A stretch of DNA of 64,000 nt from contig NZ_AP025739.1 in assembly GCF_003574315.2 (NCBI RefSeq), positions 4,774,001 to 4,838,000 on the forward strand, written 5' to 3'. The notes beneath the pieces are model-generated. The model was not told the origin of the DNA. It saw only the letters and a list, made by a program, of their open reading frames with translations, and searched no databases. Position 1 is the stretch's first letter. Every line of letters begins with the position of its first letter. Both the position numbers and the translations under genes were made by a program. Of the stretch, positions 18,451 through 27,789 are shown in pieces. The stretch comes from Capsulimonas corticalis (GTDB lineage Bacteria; Armatimonadota; Armatimonadia; Armatimonadales; Capsulimonadaceae).

Positions 18451-20742
18451 ATGCTGATACAAGGACCGGAACGAAGCCGTTCCCTTCGCGTCGAGAACCT
18501 CCAGAGCGATCTTGTGGTGGTCGGCGGCGGACTGGCGGGAGTCTGCTGCGCGATCACGGCGGCGCGTGCCGGAACGCGCGTTACGCTGGCGCAGGATCGT
18601 CCGGTGCTGGGCGGCAATGCGTCGAGCGAGGTGCGGCTCTGGACCCTCGGCGCGACCAGCCATATGATCAATAATAACCGATGGGCGCGCGAAGGCGGCT
18701 TGATCGATGAGATCCTGGTGGAAAATCTATTTCGGAACCCGGAAGGCAATCCGCTGCTGTTCGACGCGCTGCTGCTGGAGAAGACGATCGCGGAGCCCAA
18801 TATCACGCTGCTGCTGAACACGGCGGTCCATGAGGCCGAAACTTCGGAGGATGGGGCAATCACGAAGGTCGCCGCGTTCTGCTCGCAGAACGCGACCCGC
18901 TATGTGCTGTCCGCCCCCCTGTTCGTGGACGCTTCCGGCGACGGCGTGGTCGGATTTCTCGCCGGCGCCGCGTTTCGCATGGGCGCGGAGGCGACATCGG
19001 AGTTCGGCGAAAAGTTCGCGCCGAGCCGGGAATATGGCGAGCTGCTGGGACACTCGCTTTATTTCTACAGTAAAGACGCCGGCAAGCCCGTTCGGTATGT
19101 TCCGCCGGCCTTCGCGCTCGCCGACGTCGAAACCGCGATTCCCCGGTTTCGCTCGCTGAACGCCCAGAGCTACGGCTGCCGTCTCTGGTGGTTCGAATGG
19201 GGCGGGCGGCTGGACACAGTGCACGACACCGAAAAGATCAAGTGGGAGCTTTGGAAAGTCGTCTACGGCGTCTGGGACTATATCAAAAACTCGGGCAAGT
19301 TTCCGGAAGCCGAAAACCTCACGTTGGAATGGGTAGGTCACATCCCCGGCAAGCGCGAAAGCCGCCGCTTTGAAGGCGATTATATGCTGCGCCAGCAGGA
19401 CATCGTGGAGCAGAGGGAGTTTGACGATGTGGTCGCGTTCGGCGGCTGGAGCATCGATTTGCATCCCGCCGATGGGATCTTCAGCGAGCATCCCGGCTGC
19501 AATCAGTGGCACTCCAAAGGGATCTTCGGCATCCCATATCGATCGTACTACTCTCGCAACGTCCCGAATCTCTTCCTCGCCGGCCGCATTATCTCCGCCA
19601 GCCATGTGGCCTTTGGGTCGACGCGCGTGATGGCGACCTGCGCCCATGGCGCGCAGGCGGTCGGCGCGGCGGCCGCGATCTGCGCGCGCGAAGGCTTGCA
19701 GCCGCGCGATATGACCACACCAGCGCGCATGACCGAGCTTCAGCGCGATCTGCTGCGCGCCGGACAGCATCTGCCTGGCCGGCGTTTGCGGGATGACGCC
19801 GACCTGGTCCAAAGGGCGTCGATCGCGGCGACCAGCCGGCTTCGGCTGGAATCCTTTCCGCCGGATGGTCCGTTATTGCCGCTGAAAGAGTCCTGGGCGA
19901 TGCTGCTGCCGGCGGAGGCCGGTCCCGCGCCGTCCGCGACGTTTTGGGTGGATGTCGATGAACCGGGCGCCGTGCTGGATGCGGAGCTTCGCGTGAGCTC
20001 GCGTTCCGGCAGCCACACGCCGGATACAACGCTGGATCGGCGGCGCGTCACGCTTTCCCCAGGCCGCGGCCAGTCCGTGACGTTCGAGTTCGACGCGCGC
20101 ATTTCCGAACCCGGGTATCTCTTCGTGTGCTTGATGCATAACGATCGGGTGCAGGTCCGATGCACCGAGCATCGCGTGACCGGCGTGATGTCGGTCTGCC
20201 GCTGGTACAATCCGGCGTCCGGCGAAGAGGCCGCTCAGACGCCGCCCCGCGATATCGGGGTGGACGCGTTCGAATTCTGGACTCCTCGCCGGCGTCCGAA
20301 CGGGCAGAACCTCGCCGTGACGCTGGGGCGGAGGGTAGACGTGTTTGGACCGGATAACCTGATCAATGGCGTGCAGCGTCCAACGACGCAGCCCAACGCC
20401 TGGGTCGCCGACACCGTCGACCCGTCACCGGAGCTCACTTTCACATGGGACGCGCCGCAGACCATCGGGCGCATCGAGCTGTTCTTCGACACGGACTACG
20501 ATCACGCGATGGAATCCGTCCTGATGGGCCATCCTGAAAGCGTGACGCCGTTTTGCGTGCGCGCTTATACGCTCCGCGATTCGCAGGGGCGGGTGCTGGC
20601 CGAGCGGTTGGACAACCATCAGACCCGCAATACCATCTTGCTGGAGCCGCCCGTCCATACGGACCGTCTGACGCTGGAAGTCGAACACCCAAGCGCATCG
20701 GTCCCGGCGTCGGTTTTTGAGATCCGCGCCTACGAACGCTGA
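18451..20742 (+). CDS. FAD-dependent oxidoreductase with discoidin-like C terminus
   Basis: 763 aa from ATG 18451; in-frame ATGs at 18400 and farther upstream overlap the divergent gene. The Rossmann motif VVVGGGLAGVCCA is about 17 residues in, followed by RPVLGGNASSEVRLW, matching the FAD_oxidored family (PF12831) common in Planctomycetota and Armatimonadota. Residues about 500-620 form a beta domain, and the last 150 resemble a discoidin (F5/8C) fold. No signal peptide is visible. The substrate is unknown; its position before GH127 and GH2 genes suggests a role in sugar or lignin-linked catabolism. Confidence 0.8.
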   Translation: MLIQGPERSRSLRVENLQSDLVVVGGGLAGVCCAITAARAGTRVTLAQDRPVLGGNASSEVRLWTLGATSHMINNNRWAREGGLIDEILVENLFRNPEGNPLLFDALLLEKTIAEPNITLLLNTAVHEAETSEDGAITKVAAFCSQNATRYVLSAPLFVDASGDGVVGFLAGAAFRMGAEATSEFGEKFAPSREYGELLGHSLYFYSKDAGKPVRYVPPAFALADVETAIPRFRSLNAQSYGCRLWWFEWGGRLDTVHDTEKIKWELWKVVYGVWDYIKNSGKFPEAENLTLEWVGHIPGKRESRRFEGDYMLRQQDIVEQREFDDVVAFGGWSIDLHPADGIFSEHPGCNQWHSKGIFGIPYRSYYSRNVPNLFLAGRIISASHVAFGSTRVMATCAHGAQAVGAAAAICAREGLQPRDMTTPARMTELQRDLLRAGQHLPGRRLRDDADLVQRASIAATSRLRLESFPPDGPLLPLKESWAMLLPAEAGPAPSATFWVDVDEPGAVLDAELRVSSRSGSHTPDTTLDRRRVTLSPGRGQSVTFEFDARISEPGYLFVCLMHNDRVQVRCTEHRVTGVMSVCRWYNPASGEEAAQTPPRDIGVDAFEFWTPRRRPNGQNLAVTLGRRVDVFGPDNLINGVQRPTTQPNAWVADTVDPSPELTFTWDAPQTIGRIELFFDTDYDHAMESVLMGHPESVTPFCVRAYTLRDSQGRVLAERLDNHQTRNTILLEPPVHTDRLTLEVEHPSASVPASVFEIRAYER

Positions 20743-20817
20743 AGGTGATATTTATCCCGGAAATGTATGCTTTTGTGTCCTGTTCAGCGACGCGGACGGA
20801 TGATACAATAGGAGCAT

Positions 20818-23208
20818 ATGAAACACATAAAAACGTTTAACTCTGTCGTGATTCTGGCGACTCTGGCGGGCGCGGGGTCGGCGACGCCGAAGATCGCGCC
20901 GAAAGTCCAGTCGTTTCCATTGACGGGTGTGCGTCTTCTGGACGGTCCGTTCCAGCACGCGCAAAAACTCGATCGGGATTATCTGCTGGCGCTGGACCCG
21001 GACCGGCTGCTCCACAACTTCCGCACGAACGCCGGTCTCGCGGCGAAGGCGCCGATCTATGGCGGCTGGGAAAGCGCGGGCGTCGCCGGGCACACCTTCG
21101 GGCACTATCTGTCCGCGATGTCCATGATGTATCAGTCCACGGGTGATGCGCGCCTCAAGCAGAAGATCGATTACTGCGTCGATGAGATCGCGCTGTGCCA
21201 GGAAAAAAGCGGCGACGGGTATGTGAGCGCCATCCCCGACGGGCGCGCGATGTTCAACGATGTCAAAGCCGGTCATGGCGACGGTGTGCATCGCGGCTGG
21301 GTGCCGTGGTACACCATGCACAAGCTCTTCGCCGGCCTGCGCGACGCGTATCAGCTTGCAGGCAATCCAAAGGCGAAAACCTGTCTGATCAAGCTCTCGG
21401 ATTGGGCGATCGGCGTCACCAGGAACCTCAGCGACGAACAGTGGGCGATCATGCTGACGCAGGAACACGGCGGCATGAATGAGACGCTCGCCGACGTGTA
21501 CGCCATCACCGGCGAGCAGAAGTATCTCGATTTGGCGCACAAGTTCTCCCAGCGCGCCCTGCTCGATCCGATGAGCGAGCGCAAGGACATTCTGGACGGC
21601 TGGCACGCCAACACGCAGATCCCCAAGGTCATTGGCTTCGAGCGCATCTACGAGCTGACCGGCGACCCCAGGTATGGCGGCGCCGCCCATTTCTTTTGGG
21701 AGACCGTCATTCAGAACCGCACCTTCGCCATCGGCGGTAACTCCGATCACGAGCACTTCTTCGATCCCGCCGATACGAAAGATCACCTCTCGGGTGAGAC
21801 AGCCGAGAACTGCAACGTTTACAACATGCTCAAGCTGACGCGCGATTTCTACGAAGTCGATCCGTCGGAGGCGTGGATGGAGTATTACGAGCGGGCGCTC
21901 TTCAATCAGATCTTGAGCTCTCAGGATCCCGTCAAAGGCGGCTTCAACTATCTCAATTCCCTCAAGCCCGGCGGTTTCAAGGTCTATTCCAATCCCACGA
22001 CGGCGTTCTGGTGCTGTGTTGGCACGGGAATGGAGAACCACGCAAAGTACGGCGACACGATCTATTTCCATGATGACAGCACGCTGTTCGTCAACCTGTT
22101 CATCGCCTCGCGCGTGCGCTGGGCAGCGAAGGGTCTCACTCTCACGCAAAATACGCGCTTCCCCGACGCCGATACGACGGAGCTGAAAGTCGCCGCCGCG
22201 AAGCCCACGGCGTTCACACTCAAACTGCGTGAGCCGGCGTGGACGACGGGCGCGTCACTCAGTGTCAACGGCAAGCCGCAAAAACTCACCCACGGACCCG
22301 GCGGCTACACCAGCATCGCGCGCACCTGGAAGAATGGCGATGTCGTCACATGGCGCATGCCGATGCATCTCCAATCCGAACCGCTCCACGACAGCCCCCG
22401 CCAGCGCGCCATCCTCTACGGCCCGATCGTCCTCGCGGGCGATATGGGACGCGAAGGCATGGACCGGATCAGCGACTATGTGGACGACCAGACGATCGAC
22501 TCCAACTTTCCCGCGCCGGCCGCCCCCGCGATGGTCTCCAATATCGATTGGAATACGTCGACGGCTTGGACGAAGAATATTCATCGCGCCCCCGGATCTA
22601 GCCTGGCGTTCGAGGCGCGCGGCATCGGACAGAATACTTCCGGACAGGAAACACGCATTAAGCTGATCCCATTCTCCCGCGCCCAGCACATCCGTTACAA
22701 CGTCTATTGGGACATCGAAACGCCATCCGATTGGCAGGCGAAGCGGGACGCGCTCGACGTGGAAGAGCGGCGGCAGCGCGATCTGGCCGCGCGGACACTG
22801 GATGAATTCCGGCCTAACGAGCAGCAATCGGAAACCGATCATGGCCTGGCGGGCGAAAAGACCGAAGCCGGCAACGCCCTCGGACGCAAGTATCGCCACG
22901 CCACCGATGGCGGCTACTTCGAGTTCCATCTGAAGACCGATCCCACGGTGGACAATGAGCTGGTGGTCACGTACTGGGGCAGCGAAAGCGGCAATCGCGT
23001 GTTCGACCTCCTCGTGGACGGCCAGACTATCGCCAGCCAGATACTGCTGGACAATAAACCCAACGAGTTCTTCGACAAATCCTACGCCATCCCAAGCGCA
23101 TTGACGCACGGCAAGCGCACCGTCACCGTCCGCTTCGCCGCGCACCCCGGCGCGATGGCCGGAGGAATCTTCGGCGTCCGCATGGTGAAGGCAAGCGCGG
23201 ACCGGTAA
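20818..23208 (+). CDS. Secreted GH127 beta-L-arabinofuranosidase
   Basis: 796 aa with a signal peptide (SVVILATLAGAGS). The (alpha/alpha)6 domain shows GH127/DUF1680 hallmarks: GHYLSAM, WYTMHKLFAGL, Glu330 and Cys332 (GETAENCNVYNM) and Cys399-Cys400 (WCCVGTGMENH). In HypBA1 the corresponding Glu and Cys residues bind zinc and one Cys is the nucleophile. C-terminal beta domains (DUF4986/DUF6805-like) follow. It should release L-arabinose from plant glycoproteins or arabinan. A TACAAT box at 20804-20809 places transcription start almost at the ATG, so the leader is very short. Confidence 0.92.
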   Translation: MKHIKTFNSVVILATLAGAGSATPKIAPKVQSFPLTGVRLLDGPFQHAQKLDRDYLLALDPDRLLHNFRTNAGLAAKAPIYGGWESAGVAGHTFGHYLSAMSMMYQSTGDARLKQKIDYCVDEIALCQEKSGDGYVSAIPDGRAMFNDVKAGHGDGVHRGWVPWYTMHKLFAGLRDAYQLAGNPKAKTCLIKLSDWAIGVTRNLSDEQWAIMLTQEHGGMNETLADVYAITGEQKYLDLAHKFSQRALLDPMSERKDILDGWHANTQIPKVIGFERIYELTGDPRYGGAAHFFWETVIQNRTFAIGGNSDHEHFFDPADTKDHLSGETAENCNVYNMLKLTRDFYEVDPSEAWMEYYERALFNQILSSQDPVKGGFNYLNSLKPGGFKVYSNPTTAFWCCVGTGMENHAKYGDTIYFHDDSTLFVNLFIASRVRWAAKGLTLTQNTRFPDADTTELKVAAAKPTAFTLKLREPAWTTGASLSVNGKPQKLTHGPGGYTSIARTWKNGDVVTWRMPMHLQSEPLHDSPRQRAILYGPIVLAGDMGREGMDRISDYVDDQTIDSNFPAPAAPAMVSNIDWNTSTAWTKNIHRAPGSSLAFEARGIGQNTSGQETRIKLIPFSRAQHIRYNVYWDIETPSDWQAKRDALDVEERRQRDLAARTLDEFRPNEQQSETDHGLAGEKTEAGNALGRKYRHATDGGYFEFHLKTDPTVDNELVVTYWGSESGNRVFDLLVDGQTIASQILLDNKPNEFFDKSYAIPSALTHGKRTVTVRFAAHPGAMAGGIFGVRMVKASADR

Positions 23209-23242
23209 ATAAGTTGGGTGCCCAGATAGTCCTCCGCGTCCG

Positions 23243-23271
23243 TTGACAAAGAATATCGCGTATGATATGAT
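23243..23271 (+). promoter_or_regulatory. Near-consensus promoter giving a leaderless transcript
   Basis: TTGACA (23243-23248), 17 bases, TATGAT (23266-23271) with an extended -10 TGA. The expected start of transcription falls on the ATG at 23278. The operator-like CATATGATCG (23285-23294) lies just inside the coding start. Confidence 0.75.
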
Positions 23272-23277
23272 GTTGTC

Positions 23278-26200
23278 ATGAAGTCATATGATCGTACGCG
23301 TTTATGCGTCAGTGTTAGACGCGCCCTCTGGGCGCTCGCCGCATCTGTTTGCCTGGTTATTGGAGGCGTGGGACATGCGGCGCGGGCAGGCGCCGTGTTT
23401 TCGCGCGCGTTTGCGCCGAGTGACGGGGTGGTCTCGCCTGCGGAGAAGCCGTACCGGGACGAGATTTGTTTGAACGGGCGCTGGCGTTTTGAGCCGGTTC
23501 CCGTTCCCGCCGGTTATCCGCGCGACACCGGCGTTCCCCCGGAACTGCCGCCGCCGTCGGATGACGACTGGGATCCTACTCCCATCAAAATTCCCTCGCC
23601 CTGGAATGTAAACACATGGGGCAACGGTCGAAATGTCGGGGCGGGGACAGATCGGCCGTATCAGCCCAGCTCGCTTTACTATCCCAGCTATCCCGAATCG
23701 TGGGACCATGCGGAAATGGGATGGCTGCGGCGCAGCTTCACGGTTCCCGCGTCGTGGCGGGACAAGCGCGTGACGCTGCACTTTGAGGCGGTGGCGGGCG
23801 AGTGCGAGGTTCGGGTGAACGGGCGCAGCGCTGGGCGTCACTTTGACGATTTCCTGCCGTTTGATGTCGATGTGACCGATCTTATTCGGCGCGGCGGGTC
23901 CAACGAATTGCTGGTCGGCGTCCGATCGCAAAACCTCTTCAACCACCGCAGCGCGAAATATCCCAACTTCCTCAAGCCCTATCCACATGGCTCGTCCCTC
24001 GACGGCATTGTGGGAATCTGGCAGGATGTCTCGCTGGTCGCACTTCCGACCGTCCGGATTTCGGAAACGTTCGTGCAGCCGCTGGTCGACAAGAATACTC
24101 TCCTCGTGCAGGCGACCGTGCGAAACGACACCGGGCTGGCGCAGCATATTCGGGTGGGAGGCAATGTCCGCCCCTGGATCAATCTGGCCGGCAAGGATGT
24201 TCTTTCGGCGCCGGAGCCGAAGTCGCGGCTGGGGGAGCCCGTACTCGCGGTCCCGGATGTCTCGGTCGATATCCCCGCCCATTCCCAACAAATCGTCACA
24301 TGGAAAACGCTCGTCAACGGCAGGCTGAGCTTCTGGACCCCGGATACGCCCAGGCTCTACGGTCTGGTGCTCAGGGCGGCGCGGCGGGGGCAAACGGCCG
24401 ACGCCCAGTACACGCGCTTTGGATGGCGTCAGCTCAAAATCCATGGGCGCGATCTTCTGCTCAATGGCGGGAAGATCCAGTTGACGGGGGATCTTTCGCA
24501 TCCATTCGGGCCGTTCATGATGTCGCGCCGCTTTGTCTACGCCTGGTTTACCATGATCAAGGGGTTCGGCGGAAACGCCGTCCGTCCCCACGCCCAGCCT
24601 TATCCGCGATATTACATGGACATGGCCGACGAGATGGGGGTGATGGTGCTCGACGAAACGGGGATCTTCGGCAGCGCCATCGCTTTGAATTTGGAGGATC
24701 CGGCGGCGTGGCCCCGGTTTGAGGCCGAGTACCATGGGCTGATCCAGCGCGACCGCAACCACCCATCGGTCTTCGGCTGGAGCGTCGGCAACGAGATGTT
24801 CGCGGTCTTCGGCCAGGCTTCCCAGGAGGATCGGGGCGCCTACCGGACCCGGCTCGCCGCTCTTGCCCGGACTTCCACACAGCTCGATCCGACGCGGCCG
24901 TGGGAATCGTGCGACGGCGACAAAGATCTGGAGGGCGGCATTCCGACCTGGAGCGCGCACTTCGGCCATGGACTCTGGACACAAAACCTGCCGCCGGTGT
25001 CGGTCGATAAACCGCGCATGGTGGGCGAATCCGGCGGCACGTACTATGCGCGTCCGGAGCAGCTCGCCGTTTTCAACGGCGACCGCGCCTATGAGAGCTA
25101 CGCCGGCCGCAATGAAGCGCTGGGGATCGACGTCTATCAGAACGTCGTCCAAATGGCGCGTCCCTCTCTGACGTTTTACTCCGCCAGTGAGACCGTGTGG
25201 TTCGGCCTGGAGCATCTTAACCTTGGCTACCATGACTACGCAAGGCTGCCGAATGCAAGCGACGGCATTACCTTCGGCTCCTATGTGGAGGGGCGGCCCG
25301 GCATGCAGCTGGAGCGTATTCCGCCGTATGTCACTACGCTCAACCCTGGCTGGGATCCGTCGCTGCCGCTGTACAAGCCGCTCGCCATGTTCGAGGGGAT
25401 GAAGGCCGCTCTGCACCGGCCGTCGCCAACGCCTGGATCGTGGGATCATCCATCGCCGCAGCCGGCGCGATCGGCGCCGCCCGCGCCGGCGCAAACGGTG
25501 GTCGTGTTCGCTGGCGACCGCAGCGGCGATCTTTATCAGCGCTTGAACCTCCTCGGAACGCCGTTTGCGTCGAATGACGCCGACGCGGCCAGGGCGATGA
25601 CTCTGATTGTGGACGGGCAGGCCCTGAAATCCGAAGACGTGGCGGCGATCCAGCAGCAAATCCACGCCGTCACCGCGCGCGGCGGAGCGGCGATTGTGAT
25701 GATCCGGGATCAGAGCGCCCCGATGGATCTGATCGGCAAACTGCTGCCGGCGCCCATCGCCGCCACATCGCGCCAGTCGACCATGCTTGATATCCATCAT
25801 GGCGGCCCCTGGGTCGATTCCTTCGGTCTGCCGGACACGTACTTCGCCGAAAACTCCGTGGATAAGCATATCACGAAGTGCGGCCTTGGCGGCGCCTTTG
25901 TCGACGGGGGATCGACGCTGCTCAGCGCCAGCAATACCGACTGGTCGCTCTTTAATAACGTGCCCGAAGTCGCGAAGTGCGGCGCCGTCGTGCTGTACGA
26001 GCATCTCCTCAAACCGAGCGGCGCGGCGCTGGTCACGCGGAAGATGGGGGCGGGGACAATCGCCGTCTCGGCGATCGATTACGAGCCGACGGCGGACGCC
26101 TACCTCCAATTCTGGCGCCGCCTGCTCTCCAACATCGGCGTCCAAATGCAGCCCGTGCGTCAGAAGTGGCTCGTCCCCACCGCCTTCCAGGGCGACAATG

Positions 26201-26673
26201 GGGCGACCTGGCGATACACGACCGACAAACCGGCGGACGACTGGATCTCACCGGATTTCGACTCCGGCGCCTGGAAGAGCGGCTCCTCGGGCTTTGGCGA
26301 CGACGTTCCCGGCGCCAAGCCGCGCACTCCGTGGAATACCGGCGATATCTGGCTGCGCGCCGAGTTCTCGGCGACCCCTGAGGAGCTGGCGAATGTCAAT
26401 CTGCTGGTCCATCACGACGAGGACTTGGAAGTCTACGTGAACGGGACGCGTATCTACCAGGCCAGCGGGTTCATCACCCAGTACCAGCCGATCACGCTGA
26501 CGGCTGAGGAGCGCAAGGCGTTCCACCCTGGGCGTAACGTGGTGGCGGCGCACTGCCATCAAACGGCCGGCGGACAGTATGTGGACGTGGGGATTGTTTC
26601 CGGCGCGGTCATTTCCTCGGGGGCAGCCGCTCCGGGGCATGACCTGCTGCTGAACGGGCCGAAAGATCAGTAG
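23278..26673 (+). CDS. Secreted GH2-family glycoside hydrolase
   Basis: 1131 aa. Signal peptide (ALWALAASVCLVIGGVGHAARA). A GH2 N-terminal sugar-binding domain (GWLRRSFTVPASW, ECEVRVNGRSAG), an immunoglobulin-like domain and a TIM barrel follow. Glu506 in GWSVGNEMF is the likely acid/base and Glu584 in MVGESGG the likely nucleophile. Residues about 770-940 form an extra alpha/beta region, and about 960-1115 a jelly-roll resembling a carbohydrate-binding module. GH2 specificities include galactoside, mannoside and glucuronide, so the substrate stays open. No ribosome site, consistent with the leaderless promoter. Confidence 0.9.
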   Translation: MKSYDRTRLCVSVRRALWALAASVCLVIGGVGHAARAGAVFSRAFAPSDGVVSPAEKPYRDEICLNGRWRFEPVPVPAGYPRDTGVPPELPPPSDDDWDPTPIKIPSPWNVNTWGNGRNVGAGTDRPYQPSSLYYPSYPESWDHAEMGWLRRSFTVPASWRDKRVTLHFEAVAGECEVRVNGRSAGRHFDDFLPFDVDVTDLIRRGGSNELLVGVRSQNLFNHRSAKYPNFLKPYPHGSSLDGIVGIWQDVSLVALPTVRISETFVQPLVDKNTLLVQATVRNDTGLAQHIRVGGNVRPWINLAGKDVLSAPEPKSRLGEPVLAVPDVSVDIPAHSQQIVTWKTLVNGRLSFWTPDTPRLYGLVLRAARRGQTADAQYTRFGWRQLKIHGRDLLLNGGKIQLTGDLSHPFGPFMMSRRFVYAWFTMIKGFGGNAVRPHAQPYPRYYMDMADEMGVMVLDETGIFGSAIALNLEDPAAWPRFEAEYHGLIQRDRNHPSVFGWSVGNEMFAVFGQASQEDRGAYRTRLAALARTSTQLDPTRPWESCDGDKDLEGGIPTWSAHFGHGLWTQNLPPVSVDKPRMVGESGGTYYARPEQLAVFNGDRAYESYAGRNEALGIDVYQNVVQMARPSLTFYSASETVWFGLEHLNLGYHDYARLPNASDGITFGSYVEGRPGMQLERIPPYVTTLNPGWDPSLPLYKPLAMFEGMKAALHRPSPTPGSWDHPSPQPARSAPPAPAQTVVVFAGDRSGDLYQRLNLLGTPFASNDADAARAMTLIVDGQALKSEDVAAIQQQIHAVTARGGAAIVMIRDQSAPMDLIGKLLPAPIAATSRQSTMLDIHHGGPWVDSFGLPDTYFAENSVDKHITKCGLGGAFVDGGSTLLSASNTDWSLFNNVPEVAKCGAVVLYEHLLKPSGAALVTRKMGAGTIAVSAIDYEPTADAYLQFWRRLLSNIGVQMQPVRQKWLVPTAFQGDNGATWRYTTDKPADDWISPDFDSGAWKSGSSGFGDDVPGAKPRTPWNTGDIWLRAEFSATPEELANVNLLVHHDEDLEVYVNGTRIYQASGFITQYQPITLTAEERKAFHPGRNVVAAHCHQTAGGQYVDVGIVSGAVISSGAAAPGHDLLLNGPKDQ

Positions 26674-26696
26674 CGGCAATGGTCGAGCCGCGCAGT

Positions 26697-26735
26697 AAAA
26701 AGATCGCTCAGCCGATTGGCTGAGCGATCTTTTTT
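26697..26735. terminator. Bidirectional intrinsic terminator
   Basis: Stem AGATCGCTCAGCC / GGCTGAGCGATCT (26701-26713, 26718-26730), loop GATT, A-tract before and T-tract after. It serves the convergent GH2 and pseudopilin genes. Confidence 0.92.
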
Positions 26736-26764
26736 GAGCCGTGCATTCGCACCGCCGAATGCGG

Positions 26765-27550
26765 CTACGGTGTAGTCGGTTTGATCAGATACCAGTAGTA
26801 GGGGCTCCCGCCGGGGTAGGCGGGCGTCGGCTTCGCGGTGTTCTTCATAAACTTCACATGGCCGTCGTACCAGGCGATGTTCAGCCCGTCGGTGTGCCGC
26901 TTGTCGATATAGCCCGTAGTGGTTGCGCGTCCATAGGTGGGTGCGCCCATCGTCCATCCGTTGCCGTAATAGGTATTGGTGGCGATGTCTTCAAACTGCG
27001 CGCCCCAGATATTGGTGGTGGGAACGCCGTCCATGATCAAGATCGTGTCCGAGGGATCCGAGACGCCGGCGCCGGTTGGGCCGGCGGAGTTGTCGCTGCC
27101 GCCGGGCGGCACTCCGATCGCGCTATTGCCGGTGGTGGTGACGAAGACGACATTGTAGCCGTAATCCGTTCCGTGAGCGCAGACATCGGGGTTGGAGGCA
27201 CAGTTCGAGAGGAAGTCCTGGCCGGGGTGGGGAGCCACATCGGGGCAGGTATAGATGGCGGCGCTCTTCGTGTAGGGATAGAGCATCTCCGGCCACATCA
27301 TGCGGCCGATAAACGGGTTGCCGAAATCGTGCCCGGCCCCTGTGTAAAACTCGTCGTTGTCCTGAGCGTATTGCAGTTCGGCCAGGCCGATCTGCTTGAG
27401 ATTGGAAGCGCAGCTGATCTGCCGAGCCTTTTCGCGGGCCTTCGCGAAGACGGGAAAAAGGATTGCGGCAAGGATTGCGATGATTGCTATGACAACTAGC
27501 AATTCAATTAAAGTGAAACCCTGCGTGTTCTTGGCTGGGCTGTGTATCAT
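26765..27550 (-). CDS. DUF1559 pseudopilin (type II secretion GspG-like N terminus)
   Basis: 261 aa from ATG 27550, chosen because AAAGGAGG lies eight bases upstream. The N terminus has the prepilin leader and hydrophobic helix [19 protein letters not shown] followed by [17 protein letters not shown]. The soluble part carries the DUF1559 pattern QYAQDNDE ... YTCPD ... and ends with a glycine and aromatic-rich tail. DUF1559 proteins are abundant in Planctomycetota and Armatimonadota and of unknown function; a prepilin peptidase elsewhere should process it. It is divergent from the DUF5010 gene. Confidence 0.92.
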   Translation of the reverse strand: MIHSPAKNTQGFTLIELLVVIAIIAILAAILFPVFAKAREKARQISCASNLKQIGLAELQYAQDNDEFYTGAGHDFGNPFIGRMMWPEMLYPYTKSAAIYTCPDVAPHPGQDFLSNCASNPDVCAHGTDYGYNVVFVTTTGNSAIGVPPGGSDNSAGPTGAGVSDPSDTILIMDGVPTTNIWGAQFEDIATNTYYGNGWTMGAPTYGRATTTGYIDKRHTDGLNIAWYDGHVKFMKNTAKPTPAYPGGSPYYWYLIKPTTP

Positions 27551-27603
27551 GGGAACCTCCTTTAGGATCGCATCGTGACGATGGTCTTGTTTCGTCACAC
27601 GGA

Positions 27604-27632
27604 ATGATATCATAGTATCGATCATATGTCAA
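27604..27632 (-). promoter_or_regulatory. Near-consensus promoter for pseudopilin gene
   Basis: On the minus strand: TTGACA (27632-27627), 17 bases, TATCAT (27609-27604), with TGA before the -10. The -10 lies in the perfect palindrome ATGATATCAT (27604-27613), and CATATGATCG (27628-27619) sits in the spacer. Confidence 0.8.
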
Positions 27633-27679
27633 TATGTTTTTATCGTATGACTTGATGTAATTATTTTACGTCTTACCAT

Positions 27680-27708
27680 TGACAGCCATGCGTAAACGTG
27701 ATAGACTT
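27680..27708 (+). promoter_or_regulatory. Near-consensus promoter for DUF5010 gene
   Basis: TTGACA (27680-27685), 17 bases, TAGACT (27703-27708), with TGA before the -10. Transcription would start near 27715, about 75 bases before the ATG. Confidence 0.75.
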
Positions 27709-27789
27709 TTCCACGGAACACGAATGGCGGCCATGTGGCGCCGTCATCGCGCACTCTGCTGCGCAATCTCATGGTTCCGGGAGAAACAA

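Noticed and set aside
23302-26145. A 947-codon open frame antisense to the GH2 gene
   Set aside because: No recognisable domain, arginine- and histidine-rich composition typical of a shadow of high-GC coding DNA; the sense frame has clear GH2 motifs.
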